Shown here: positions 54,034 through 62,515 of the stretch, in pieces | How the letters are laid out: every line of letters starts with the position of its first letter | Numbering within the stretch: position 1 is the first letter of the stretch | Source of the DNA: Niabella sp. | GTDB lineage: Bacteria; Bacteroidota; Bacteroidia; Chitinophagales; Chitinophagaceae | Length of the DNA stretch: 64,000 nucleotides | Reading direction: 5' to 3' | Assembly: GCF_030150205.1 (NCBI RefSeq) | Contig: NZ_JASLGT010000004.1 | Location: 186,001-250,000, forward strand | Program-made: the position numbers and the translations under genes | The notes under the pieces: model-generated | Seen by the model: the letters and a program-made list of their open reading frames with translations, nothing else | Databases searched by the model: none | Told to the model about the DNA's origin: nothing

Positions 54034-56570
54034 GAAAAATAAGTTCAATCATTACGGGCCTGGTTTTCTTCCTGACGGCCCAGGGCCAGGGATCCAAAGC
54101 GCCGGCAGCTTCGCTGTTAAAGGTGGATTATTCGAAACTGGTATCAAGGGCCGACCTGGTATACGACCGGCCGGCATCCCGGAGTGAAGCGGGGCAGCCG
54201 GTGGGCAACGGGCGTATGGGTAGCCTGGTTTGGACCACCCCGTCCCAGGTACGTATGCAGATCAACCGGGTAGATGTATTTGCCAGCAACTCTGCCTCCA
54301 ATAATTTTTTTGAACGGAATACCGACTATTGCGGCGGCGCCGGTTATGTGGACCTGGATTTTGGTGAACCGGTATTTGAAGGGAACGATTTCCGGCAGCA
54401 GCTGTCTTGCTACAACGCCGTGTCAACAGTAACAGGTAACGCAGTGCAGGCAAAGGTGCTGGCCTGGAACGAGGCGGATGTAATGGCGGTAGATATTAAA
54501 GATAACCGTGCTATTGCCCGGCCATTGCTGGTAAACCTGCGGATGTTGCGGATGCCGGTTTCGCTGAGGGGAAACCATTCGGCTGTTTCCACCATTGAAA
54601 CCCTGGGGGACCGCATCCTGCTGAAACAGGTATTTAAAGAAGATGGTTATTACTGTAGTTCGGCTGTAGTGATCGGACTTACAGGAGGAAAAGCCAGTGC
54701 AGAAAAAACAAATGCGTCCTGCGTGCGGTTGAATATTGCCCCGGGTACCGCGCATTCCAGCGTGTTTATTGCAAGCGCTGCTTCCTTCGATTCAACGGCG
54801 GATGTAGGAGCGGCGGCGATCCGTAAACTGGATGCGGCACAGCAAAAGGGTTATGAAGGAATCGAAGCATCCAACCGGCAGTGGTGGAGTCAGTTCTGGA
54901 AACAGTCCTTTGTACACCTGAGCAGTGCAGATGGTACGGCAGATTATATCGAAAAAAATTATACCTATTTTCTTTATGTGATGGCCTCCAGCTCCAGGGG
55001 GGATTTTCCTACAAAATTTAACGGTATGCTATGGACCACCGGGGGCGATGCACGTCAATGGGGTGGTGCCTTCTGGGGCGCAAATCAAAGCTGTTATTAT
55101 GAAGCCCTGTATCCAACCAATCACCTGGAATTAATGGATCCGATGTTTCAAATGTATAGCAATGCATACCCAACCTTTGAACGCGCCGCCATCCAGCAAT
55201 GGGGATCAAAAGGGATCTATATACCGGAAACAGTCGGGTTTGATGGAGTACCGGCACTACCGGAAGATATTGCCGCAGAGATGCGGGATCTCTACCTGAT
55301 CCGGAAGCCCTGGGAGCAGCGCTCAAAAAAATTTATGGACTATGCGTTTGCCAAACAGCCTTTTCTCAGCCGGTGGAACTGGAAACATACCGGCGAATGG
55401 AAAAACGGGTTATGGGAATATACGGAACGTGGAGATGGCGCTTATGGCCCGGTGAATCATATCTTTTCAAGAGGTGCAAAAATCGCCTACCAGTACTGGC
55501 AGAAATATGAATATACAAAGGATCTGAACTGGCTGCGGGATAAGGCCTATCCTATGTTAAAGGGTATGGCGGAATTCTACCGCAATTTTCCGAATGTAAA
55601 AAAGGAGCAGGACGGAAAGTACCATATCCGGCATGTGAATGATAACGAATCCATCTGGGGCGGACACAATACGGTAGAAGAAATCGCTTCCATGATGGGC
55701 CTTTTCCCGGTGGTGATCAGGGCCTCGGAGTTATTGAATACGGATGCAGCCATGCGGCCGGTATGGAAGGAATTTATTACCCATCTTTCACCACTGACCA
55801 CAACAAAAAATTACCCGGATATGGCCAGTCAGCCCGAAGCCTGGGTGGGATCATTGCCGCCGACCAGTCTTATCCGTGGAAACGGCAAACGCCTGCCGGA
55901 TGGTAATACCATGCCGGTATGGTTCTTTGATCTTTGCAACCTGGGCGGTGATCCGTCTATGCTGACCATTGCCAATAATACCTTCGACGGATATTTCCGA
56001 AATACAGCTCCGGCAGAAACCTTTCCGCATGTTTTGTCAAAGATACCCGCAGCCGCAGCGGTTCTGGGGCGGGCAGATGCCGTGCGGGCGCTGATCCCCA
56101 ATCAGCTAAAGGGCGCGGCGCGGAACCCGGTCCTCGAAAACCGGATGGATCTGAGTGAGGGGTTTTATACGACCAATATCCAGCGTATCGGGCGCGCATC
56201 TGACGCCATGCACCTGGCCCTTTGTCAAAGTGCCCCCACTGCTCCGGGCGGCGATCCGGTGATCCGGGTATTTCCGGCCTGGCCCAAAGACTGGGATGCA
56301 CAGTTCAGTTTGCTGTGCCGCGGAGATTTTATGACCTCCGCTTCAATAAAGAAGGGCGCAATCGAATTTGTAGAGTTGTTATCAAACGCCGGGGAAACCT
56401 GCCGGGTTCAAAATCCCTGGCCGGGTGCAACGGTTACGGTATATAAAAACGGACAACGGTTTCAAACGCTAAAAGGCAGTATGCTGGTGGTTCAGACAAA
56501 GGCGAAGGATCGTATTTTGCTGGTGCCCGCAGGTACAGATCCCGCAAAACTGTACCGGAATGTCTTGTAA
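54030..56570 (+). CDS. DUF5703 / GH95-like (alpha/alpha)6 glycosidase-type protein
   Basis: An 846-residue exported protein (MRKISSIITGLVFFLTAQGQ). Its opening, SEAGQPVGNGRMGSLVWTTP and MQINRVDVFASNSASNNF, is the DUF5703 N-terminal type, akin to the first domain of GH95. The middle and end show alpha-barrel features: YFLYVMASSSRGDFPTKFNG, WTTGGDARQWGGAFWGANQS, HVNDNESIWGGHNTVEEIA and a C-terminal beta part with VFPAWPKDWDAQFSLLCRG, comparable with the LLPALP block of GH95. E in NDNESIWGG is a candidate acid. DUF5703 proteins lack a widely known activity as far as I know. Its start overlaps the previous stop. Confidence 0.7.
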   Translation: MRKISSIITGLVFFLTAQGQGSKAPAASLLKVDYSKLVSRADLVYDRPASRSEAGQPVGNGRMGSLVWTTPSQVRMQINRVDVFASNSASNNFFERNTDYCGGAGYVDLDFGEPVFEGNDFRQQLSCYNAVSTVTGNAVQAKVLAWNEADVMAVDIKDNRAIARPLLVNLRMLRMPVSLRGNHSAVSTIETLGDRILLKQVFKEDGYYCSSAVVIGLTGGKASAEKTNASCVRLNIAPGTAHSSVFIASAASFDSTADVGAAAIRKLDAAQQKGYEGIEASNRQWWSQFWKQSFVHLSSADGTADYIEKNYTYFLYVMASSSRGDFPTKFNGMLWTTGGDARQWGGAFWGANQSCYYEALYPTNHLELMDPMFQMYSNAYPTFERAAIQQWGSKGIYIPETVGFDGVPALPEDIAAEMRDLYLIRKPWEQRSKKFMDYAFAKQPFLSRWNWKHTGEWKNGLWEYTERGDGAYGPVNHIFSRGAKIAYQYWQKYEYTKDLNWLRDKAYPMLKGMAEFYRNFPNVKKEQDGKYHIRHVNDNESIWGGHNTVEEIASMMGLFPVVIRASELLNTDAAMRPVWKEFITHLSPLTTTKNYPDMASQPEAWVGSLPPTSLIRGNGKRLPDGNTMPVWFFDLCNLGGDPSMLTIANNTFDGYFRNTAPAETFPHVLSKIPAAAAVLGRADAVRALIPNQLKGAARNPVLENRMDLSEGFYTTNIQRIGRASDAMHLALCQSAPTAPGGDPVIRVFPAWPKDWDAQFSLLCRGDFMTSASIKKGAIEFVELLSNAGETCRVQNPWPGATVTVYKNGQRFQTLKGSMLVVQTKAKDRILLVPAGTDPAKLYRNVL

Positions 56571-56712
56571 AGAAGTGCAGGCCGGGTTGATGAACAAATA
56601 GTTTACAGGAATGCCAAAAAACGATCTATGAAATCCCGTAATCATCACGGGGAATGCGTAAAACTTCGTTTATTTTGTAATGTGCTTGACTTGATCTTGC
56701 CGGAATAAATGC

Positions 56713-58677
56713 ATGTGCATGAAATATAAAAAATGGTTGTTGCTGTTGTTTGCCGCCGGGATCGGTTTTTGTAAAGGCAGCGCCCAAACCATTACGGATC
56801 TGAAAGAAGTTACCTGGAAAGGATTTAAACGGGTAACCTTTAAGCTGGATGGTAATGAGGCCTGGTATACGGTGCCTCCTGCGCCGCTGGAAGGTAAACC
56901 ATGGGTATGGCGTGCCTATTTCCCGGAATGGCATACGGATATGGACAGTTTGCTGTTACGGAAAGGCGTGTACATTGCTTATATCAATGCCAGCGATCGC
57001 TTCGGACATGCCAGCGCCATGAACCATTGGGATGATTTGTATACCTACCTCACAACACAATTACATTTTGCACCGCGGCCGGCCCTGGAGGCGGTAAGCC
57101 GTGGTGGATTATATGTGTATGGCTGGGCAAAACGGAATCCGTCAAAAGTGAGCTGTATCTATGCTGAAGCCCCGGTTTGCGATTTTACCAGCTGGCCCGC
57201 CGGAAAAGGAAAGGGTAAAGGTGCTCCGGCAGAGTGGCAAAAATTGCTGAAGGTATACGGACTGACGGAAAGCGAGGCCCTGCAGTATTCTGATCAGCCG
57301 AAGGACAATCTGGAAGCGCTCGCTGCATACAAGGTCCCTGTTGTGCACGTGATCGGACTGCAGGACCAGATCGTTCCGGCAGAAGAGAATACCCTGGTGC
57401 TGGTTCAGAACTATATACGCCAGGGCGGGCCGGCAACCGTTATTCCCATGACCCGCGGAAAGCAGGACCTGGAAGGACATCATTTCCCCATAGAAAATAT
57501 AGCCTCCCTGGCGGGGTTTGTTTATGAAAATGTACGGAAACAACCACAGCCCCTGCCCGCAGCTGACTATATCCGTTCTTACGGGAAGCTGGACAACCTG
57601 TTGTTCCGGATCCGGCATAAAGAGGAGGTAACGGTGGCCTTCCTGGGCGGATCGATCACCCATATGACGGGCTGGCGTAACAAGGTAGAACAGTACCTCA
57701 CGGAGCGGTACCCGGAAACGCGCTTCCGTTTTTTAAATGCAGGTATTCCCTCGCTGGGGAGTTTACCACATGCCTTCCGGTTGCAGAAAGATGTGCTGGA
57801 CCAGGGCCGGGTTGATTTGCTTTTTATTGAAGCTGCAGTGAACGACCGGGTAAATGGTACGCCCGAAACGCAGCAGCGCCGGGCGCTGGAGGGCATTGTA
57901 CGGCATGCGCTCAGTGCAAACCCCGCCATGGATATTGTGCTGATGGGGTTTGCCGATGAGTTTAAACTGGCCGATTACCAGGCCGGGAATATTCCTGCAG
58001 AAATTACGGTACATGAAGCGGTGGCCAAACATTATGGATTGCCGTTTATCAACCTGGCAGCAGAGGTCAACGCACGAATCGCTCATAAAGAATTTACCTG
58101 GGAATACGACTTTAAAAATCTGCATCCCGCGCCTTTTGGACAGGAATTGTATTTTAATTCGATAAAGACCTTGCTGCAAACGCAGCTGGGAGGTGACACA
58201 CCCAAGGCCATAGTTGTAAAAAAAATACCCGTGGCCATGGATCCGCTTCATTACGGCGGCGGGCGGTATATACCTGTAAAAGAGGCATCGGTTAAAAATG
58301 ATTTTACATGGATCCCCTCCTGGCAGCCGGCAGACGGTGTTGGTACCCGGCCGGGCTTTGTAAAAGTGCCGGTACTGGAAGGGACAACCGCGGGCGCCTC
58401 AACCAGTCTTTTATTCAGGGGCAGTTCGGTGGGCATAGCGGTAACCTCGGGCCCGGATGCCGGCATGATCCGTTATTCGATCGACGGCGGCCCGGAGCAA
58501 ACAGTGGATCTTTATACCCAATGGAGCAAGGGTCTGCACCTGCCCTGGTACCTGCTGTTGGGCGACGGATTAAAAAAAGGAACGCATCGTCTGAAACTCA
58601 CTATCGCAGATCAGCAGCATCCGCAATCAAAGGGGCATGCGGTGCGGATCGTGTATTTCTTAGTGAATGGAAAGTAG
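56713..58677 (+). CDS. Two-domain esterase: alpha/beta hydrolase fused to SGNH/GDSL hydrolase
   Basis: A 654-residue exported protein (LLLLFAAGIGFCKGSAQ; ATG at 56719 is an alternative start). Residues about 30-275 are an alpha/beta-hydrolase: WVWRAYFPEWHTDMDSLLL, nucleophile elbow VSRGGL (S129), VIGLQDQIVPAEEN (Asp) and GHHFPIE (His). Residues about 300-500 are an SGNH hydrolase: FLGGSITHMTGW (S314), LNAGIPSLGS (Gly block), EAAVNDRVNG (Asn block), NLHPAPFGQ (H471). A beta-rich C-terminal part follows (PVAMDPLHYGGGRYIP to the end). Both are types that remove acyl groups from polysaccharides. The natural pairing suggests two different esters or positions on one glycan. Confidence 0.85.
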   Translation: MCMKYKKWLLLLFAAGIGFCKGSAQTITDLKEVTWKGFKRVTFKLDGNEAWYTVPPAPLEGKPWVWRAYFPEWHTDMDSLLLRKGVYIAYINASDRFGHASAMNHWDDLYTYLTTQLHFAPRPALEAVSRGGLYVYGWAKRNPSKVSCIYAEAPVCDFTSWPAGKGKGKGAPAEWQKLLKVYGLTESEALQYSDQPKDNLEALAAYKVPVVHVIGLQDQIVPAEENTLVLVQNYIRQGGPATVIPMTRGKQDLEGHHFPIENIASLAGFVYENVRKQPQPLPAADYIRSYGKLDNLLFRIRHKEEVTVAFLGGSITHMTGWRNKVEQYLTERYPETRFRFLNAGIPSLGSLPHAFRLQKDVLDQGRVDLLFIEAAVNDRVNGTPETQQRRALEGIVRHALSANPAMDIVLMGFADEFKLADYQAGNIPAEITVHEAVAKHYGLPFINLAAEVNARIAHKEFTWEYDFKNLHPAPFGQELYFNSIKTLLQTQLGGDTPKAIVVKKIPVAMDPLHYGGGRYIPVKEASVKNDFTWIPSWQPADGVGTRPGFVKVPVLEGTTAGASTSLLFRGSSVGIAVTSGPDAGMIRYSIDGGPEQTVDLYTQWSKGLHLPWYLLLGDGLKKGTHRLKLTIADQQHPQSKGHAVRIVYFLVNGK

Positions 58678-59000
58678 GTGTGTGGCTGGGGATTGTTTTG
58701 TAGCTCTTTAAGATAGATAAGTGTTGGCGATGTGCGCTGCTTCCCGCAGTACAGCTTGAAGGGATGCTCCGGCTACCCTCAGCATGACGAAAGAAAGAGC
58801 GTCACCTGGAGTTTGTCATTTGCGGGCAAACATCGATGTAGCAATGATAAATGTCGCTATCGTCACTCTGAGCGGAATCCCGAAAGCATTCGGGATGGAG
58901 CCGAAGCGCCGCTCAATTGTTAGATCATTCGTTGCTGCAGGGATGCTTCAGCTAAGATCTTAATGCCTAATTAATAAATCGCATTTAATATAAAATAGAA
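58678..59000. repeat. Intergenic stretch with CCCTCAGCATGACG / CGTCACTCTGAG repeat elements
   Basis: ccctcagcatgacg (58775-58788) is answered in inverted form by cgtcactctgagcgg (58861-58875), and gggatgct(c/t)c(c/a)ggct-like blocks recur near 58760 and 58940. A perfect 8-bp hairpin atcccgaa-agca-ttcgggat is at 58877-58896. Elements of the type CGTCATCCTGAGCGGAGTCGAAGG are familiar intergenic repeats in Bacteroidota genomes. I see no gene; a short plus-strand ORF here only reflects the repeat. Confidence 0.65.
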
Positions 59001-60785
59001 ATGAAATTACGTTTAGTGGCGCTTGCTTTAGGCATCTCCTGCAGTTGTGTTGCACAGCAGGGGATGGAGGAAATGTGGGATAAGTCATCCGTAGCCAAAG
59101 AACATCCCAATATCCAATGGTTTAAAGAAGCCAAGTTCGGGTTGTTCATCCACTGGGGACTGTATTCCCAGCTGGCGGGTACCTGGGACGGAAAAAATTA
59201 CTATGGTAGCGGGGAATGGATCATGCACCAGGCAAAGATTCCGGTGAGCCGCTACCGCAAGGTAGCCGAAAGCTTCAACCCGGTAAATTTTAATGCCGAT
59301 GAATGGGCACAGCTGGCAAAGGATGCGGGCATCAAATATATGGTGATCACGGCCAAGCATCATGAGGGTTTTTCTATGTTTGATTCCAAAGTAACGGACT
59401 TTGATATTATGGATGCAACGCCTTACAAAAAAGACCCCATGAAGGCCCTGGCCGCAGCAACAAGAAAGAGAGGAATTCAGTTCGGATTTTATTATTCGCA
59501 GTTCCAGGACTGGTATGAACCCAACGGCGGAAGGAATACCTGGGATTTTGATGAGTCGAAAAAAGACTACCAGCAATACTATCGTCAGAAAGCTATACCA
59601 CAGCTTAAAGAACTGTTGACCAACTATGGTCCGCTGGGGATCGTTTGGTTCGATACGCCGGGTGGTATGACCAAAGAGCAAACACAGGCCTTTATTGATG
59701 AACTGAGGGTATTGCAACCGAAAAGTTTATTCAGCAGCCGGGTGGGACAAGGGCTGGGCGACTACAAGGATTTTGGCGATTCGGAGGTACCACCGGTGCC
59801 CATCAGGGGCGCCTGGGAATCGATCTATACGCATAATGATTCCTGGGGCTATATCGCGCATGATATGAACTTTAAATCTGCGCATGAGATCATCCGGCTG
59901 CTTTCCAATGTGGCATCTAAAGGCGGCAACCTGATGCTCAATGTAGGACCGGATGGGAAAGGAAACATCCCTTACTATTCTATAAAATACCTGAAGGAAA
60001 CCGGTACATGGCTTCAAAAAAATGGGGAAAGTATTTATGCCTCCACGGCCGGTTGGATACCGGCACAACCCTGGGGGGTAACCACTTCCAAACCGGGCAA
60101 ACTGTTCCTGCATGTATGGGGGCGTCCGGAAAATGGGCGGTTATTGGTGCCGGGCTTTACCAATGCCGTAGCCAAAGTATATGCGTTAACGGATAAGAAA
60201 GCGCTTCCCTTTCAGCAGCAGGGCGGAGATCTGATTGTAAATATGCGTGCTTTGTCCGATGAACATACACCGGACAAGGTTCTGGTGGTGGAATACAAAG
60301 GAACGCCACCGGCTTATAATGCTGCGGCACCCGTGACCGTTTCTGCGCAGTATGCGGCCAATAATATTGAGGCCATATTTGCAAAAACAAGCGGTGCTTC
60401 AAAAATACAGTCGCTTACTTATAGCCATTACTTTGGCGACTGGAAGCACACGACCTGTGTTACGGATATGCAGGCGCCGGAAGACGCAGCCAGCTTTACG
60501 GTCAGGATTGCAGATCCCGGTGATTACAAACTGATCCTTGAGTATGCCTGTCCGCAGGAAAGCGCCAAACAGGAAGGACGCCTGGAGGTGGATGGCGAAA
60601 CCTATATGTTCCGTACCTTAAGAACTTCTGAGTTTGATAAGTCGGCCCCACTGTTGTTTATCAAACATCCGGTTACGATTTTCACGGCAAAGAAAGCCGG
60701 TGTGTATACGATTACGGTTAGTCCATACCAGCAGGGAAAAGAATTGTTTAAATTAAAAGGTATTATCGCGGAGCCGCTGAAGTAA
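59001..60785 (+). CDS. GH29-family alpha-L-fucosidase (third)
   Basis: A 594-residue exported enzyme (MKLRLVALALGISCSCVAQQ). Visible: FKEAKFGLFIHWGLYSQLAG, KYMVITAKHHEGFSMFDSKV, GIQFGFYYSQFQDWYEP, nucleophile motif GIVWFDTPGGMTKEQ (D218), ASKGGNLMLNVGPDGKGNIP, then C-terminal beta domains (YKLILEYACPQES; YMFRTLRTSEFD). The active-site histidine pair appears as KHHEG rather than KHHDG in the other two. It is set off from the esterase by 323 bases of repeat DNA and may have its own promoter. Confidence 0.93.
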   Translation: MKLRLVALALGISCSCVAQQGMEEMWDKSSVAKEHPNIQWFKEAKFGLFIHWGLYSQLAGTWDGKNYYGSGEWIMHQAKIPVSRYRKVAESFNPVNFNADEWAQLAKDAGIKYMVITAKHHEGFSMFDSKVTDFDIMDATPYKKDPMKALAAATRKRGIQFGFYYSQFQDWYEPNGGRNTWDFDESKKDYQQYYRQKAIPQLKELLTNYGPLGIVWFDTPGGMTKEQTQAFIDELRVLQPKSLFSSRVGQGLGDYKDFGDSEVPPVPIRGAWESIYTHNDSWGYIAHDMNFKSAHEIIRLLSNVASKGGNLMLNVGPDGKGNIPYYSIKYLKETGTWLQKNGESIYASTAGWIPAQPWGVTTSKPGKLFLHVWGRPENGRLLVPGFTNAVAKVYALTDKKALPFQQQGGDLIVNMRALSDEHTPDKVLVVEYKGTPPAYNAAAPVTVSAQYAANNIEAIFAKTSGASKIQSLTYSHYFGDWKHTTCVTDMQAPEDAASFTVRIADPGDYKLILEYACPQESAKQEGRLEVDGETYMFRTLRTSEFDKSAPLLFIKHPVTIFTAKKAGVYTITVSPYQQGKELFKLKGIIAEPLK

Positions 60786-60794
60786 AGCATTTTA

Positions 60795-60950
60795 AGCCCG
60801 TAGGAGTACCTCATGTTGTGCGTTTGGTAGATGAAGTATAAATGAAGGAAGGAATGATAGCGAAGCATCCAAATCATAAGCTCCGTAGGAGCGAAATGTT
60901 TTGTAGCACCCGGTATTAGAAAGAACGGAGCCCCGTAGGGGCGAAACATT
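60795..60950. repeat. Three copies of the GC-rich palindromic intergenic repeat
   Basis: Degenerate copy at 60795-60831 (agcccgtaggag...gtttggtag), good copies at 60880-60906 (gctccgtaggagc, gaaatgttttgtag) and 60930-60950 (gccccgtaggggc, gaaacatt). The last ends 2 bases before the ATG at 60953 and 14 before the preferred start of the esterase. They share the pattern seen at 27282-27354 and 39661-39690. Confidence 0.75.
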
Positions 60951-60964
60951 AAATGATATCATCA

Positions 60965-62497
60965 ATGAAATGGAAATATATTTTTTGTCTGTTAGTCTTA
61001 TTGATCAGCAGCAGCATACACGCTGCAGTAAAACTACCTGCGGTTATTGCCGATCATATGGTATTGCAGCAAAAAACAACCGTGGCCTTATGGGGCTGGG
61101 CAAATGCGGGAGAACGCATCACGATCCAATGCAGCTGGAACCGGCAGCCGGTAACGGTTACCGCCGGTACGAACGGAAGCTGGATAACGCATGTAAAGAC
61201 CGTCGCGGCCGGTGGCCCCTATACCATCCGTTTTAAGGGGACAAACACCATTGAAATTCAGGATGTGTTGCTGGGAGAAGTATGGCTGTGCTCGGGACAA
61301 TCGAATATGGAATTTCCACTGGCCAAACAGAAAGCATGGCGTACCGGGGTAACCGGCTATGAACAAGAAGTGGCAAAAGCTTCAGATCCCCGCCTGCGGC
61401 TCTTTACCGTACAGCAGGAAGTGGCCGGAACACCACAGCCGGATGTACAGGGCAACTGGGCGGCCACCATACCCGAAACCGCTGCTACCTTTTCCGCCGT
61501 AGCTTATTATTTTGGCAAAGAGATCCGGGAGGCCACCGGCATACCGGTAGGGTTGATCCATTCATCTTGGGGCGGAACACCCGCAGAATCCTGGACACGG
61601 AAGGAAGTGCTGGATACCAGCCGGGAATTGCACCACATACTGGATCGTTATGAAACGGCTGTAAAAACATACCCGGAAGACCTGGCGAAGTACCAGCAGG
61701 ACCTGGATCAATGGCGGAAAGATTCAGCAGCCCATACTCAGGGACTTCGTAAAAAACCGGCGCGTCCGCTGGAGCCGGAGCAAAATTCCAAATCTCCTAC
61801 GAAACTCTATAATGCCATGATTCATCCCCTTATCCCATTTACATTAAAAGGGGTGATCTGGTACCAGGGAGAGTCGAATTCAGGCCGGGCCTACCAGTAT
61901 CGCCAGCTGTTCCCTGCCATGATCCGCAGCTGGAGGGCCGAGTGGAAGGCCGATTTTCCCTTTTATTTTGTACAGATCGCACCGCATTATCAGCAAAGCC
62001 CCGAGATCCGGGAGGCACAATTGCTAACCTATAAAACAGTACCGGGTACGGGTATGGCGGTGATCACAGATGCCGGCGATTCATTAGATATCCATCCGAG
62101 AAATAAAGCGGTGGTAGGCCACCGGTTAGCGTTGTGGGCCCTGGCAAAGAATTATGGTAAAAAGAATAGTGTCTGTTCTGGTCCGCTTTACCAGTCGGCC
62201 AAACAGGAAGGAAACAAAATGCGGATCCGCTTTGCGTTTGCGGATGACGGGCTGGTGGCAAAAGAAGGAGCGCTGACCGGTTTTGCTATTGCAGGAGCCG
62301 ATCAGCAATTTGTACCGGCAACGGCTGTAATCGAGGGAAATTCGGTAGTGGTAACAAGCGACGCGGTGGCGCAGCCGGTTGCTGTGCGTTTTGGCTGGAG
62401 CAACGTTCCCCACGCTGTGTTATTTAATAAAGCCGGACTACCGGCCTCTCCGTTTCGTACCGATGACTGGCCCGGAGAAACCATCAATAATCATTAA
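60965..62497 (+). CDS. Sialate-O-acetylesterase-type carbohydrate esterase
   Basis: A 510-residue exported esterase from ATG 60965 (MKWKYIFCLLVLLISSSIHA; an ATG at 60953 adds four residues). It has an N-terminal beta domain (LPAVIADHMVLQQKTTVALW), then an SGNH-like catalytic domain split by a beta insertion: WLCSGQSNMEFPL with S113, PVGLIHSSWGGTPAESW, GVIWYQGESNSG and DAGDSLDIHPRNK (Asp-His pair). Proteins of this type (SASA) remove acetyl groups from sialic acid or from plant polysaccharides. No other sialic-acid gene is present, so deacetylation of the same glycan is more likely. GH105 follows after 18 bases. Confidence 0.93.
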   Translation: MKWKYIFCLLVLLISSSIHAAVKLPAVIADHMVLQQKTTVALWGWANAGERITIQCSWNRQPVTVTAGTNGSWITHVKTVAAGGPYTIRFKGTNTIEIQDVLLGEVWLCSGQSNMEFPLAKQKAWRTGVTGYEQEVAKASDPRLRLFTVQQEVAGTPQPDVQGNWAATIPETAATFSAVAYYFGKEIREATGIPVGLIHSSWGGTPAESWTRKEVLDTSRELHHILDRYETAVKTYPEDLAKYQQDLDQWRKDSAAHTQGLRKKPARPLEPEQNSKSPTKLYNAMIHPLIPFTLKGVIWYQGESNSGRAYQYRQLFPAMIRSWRAEWKADFPFYFVQIAPHYQQSPEIREAQLLTYKTVPGTGMAVITDAGDSLDIHPRNKAVVGHRLALWALAKNYGKKNSVCSGPLYQSAKQEGNKMRIRFAFADDGLVAKEGALTGFAIAGADQQFVPATAVIEGNSVVVTSDAVAQPVAVRFGWSNVPHAVLFNKAGLPASPFRTDDWPGETINNH

Positions 62498-62515
62498 AAA
62501 AAATAAAACTGTTCA

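Noticed and set aside
58732..58923. 63-codon plus-strand ORF upstream of the third GH29
   Set aside because: It lies wholly inside intergenic repeat elements (SERNPESIRDGAEAPL is the hairpin region translated).
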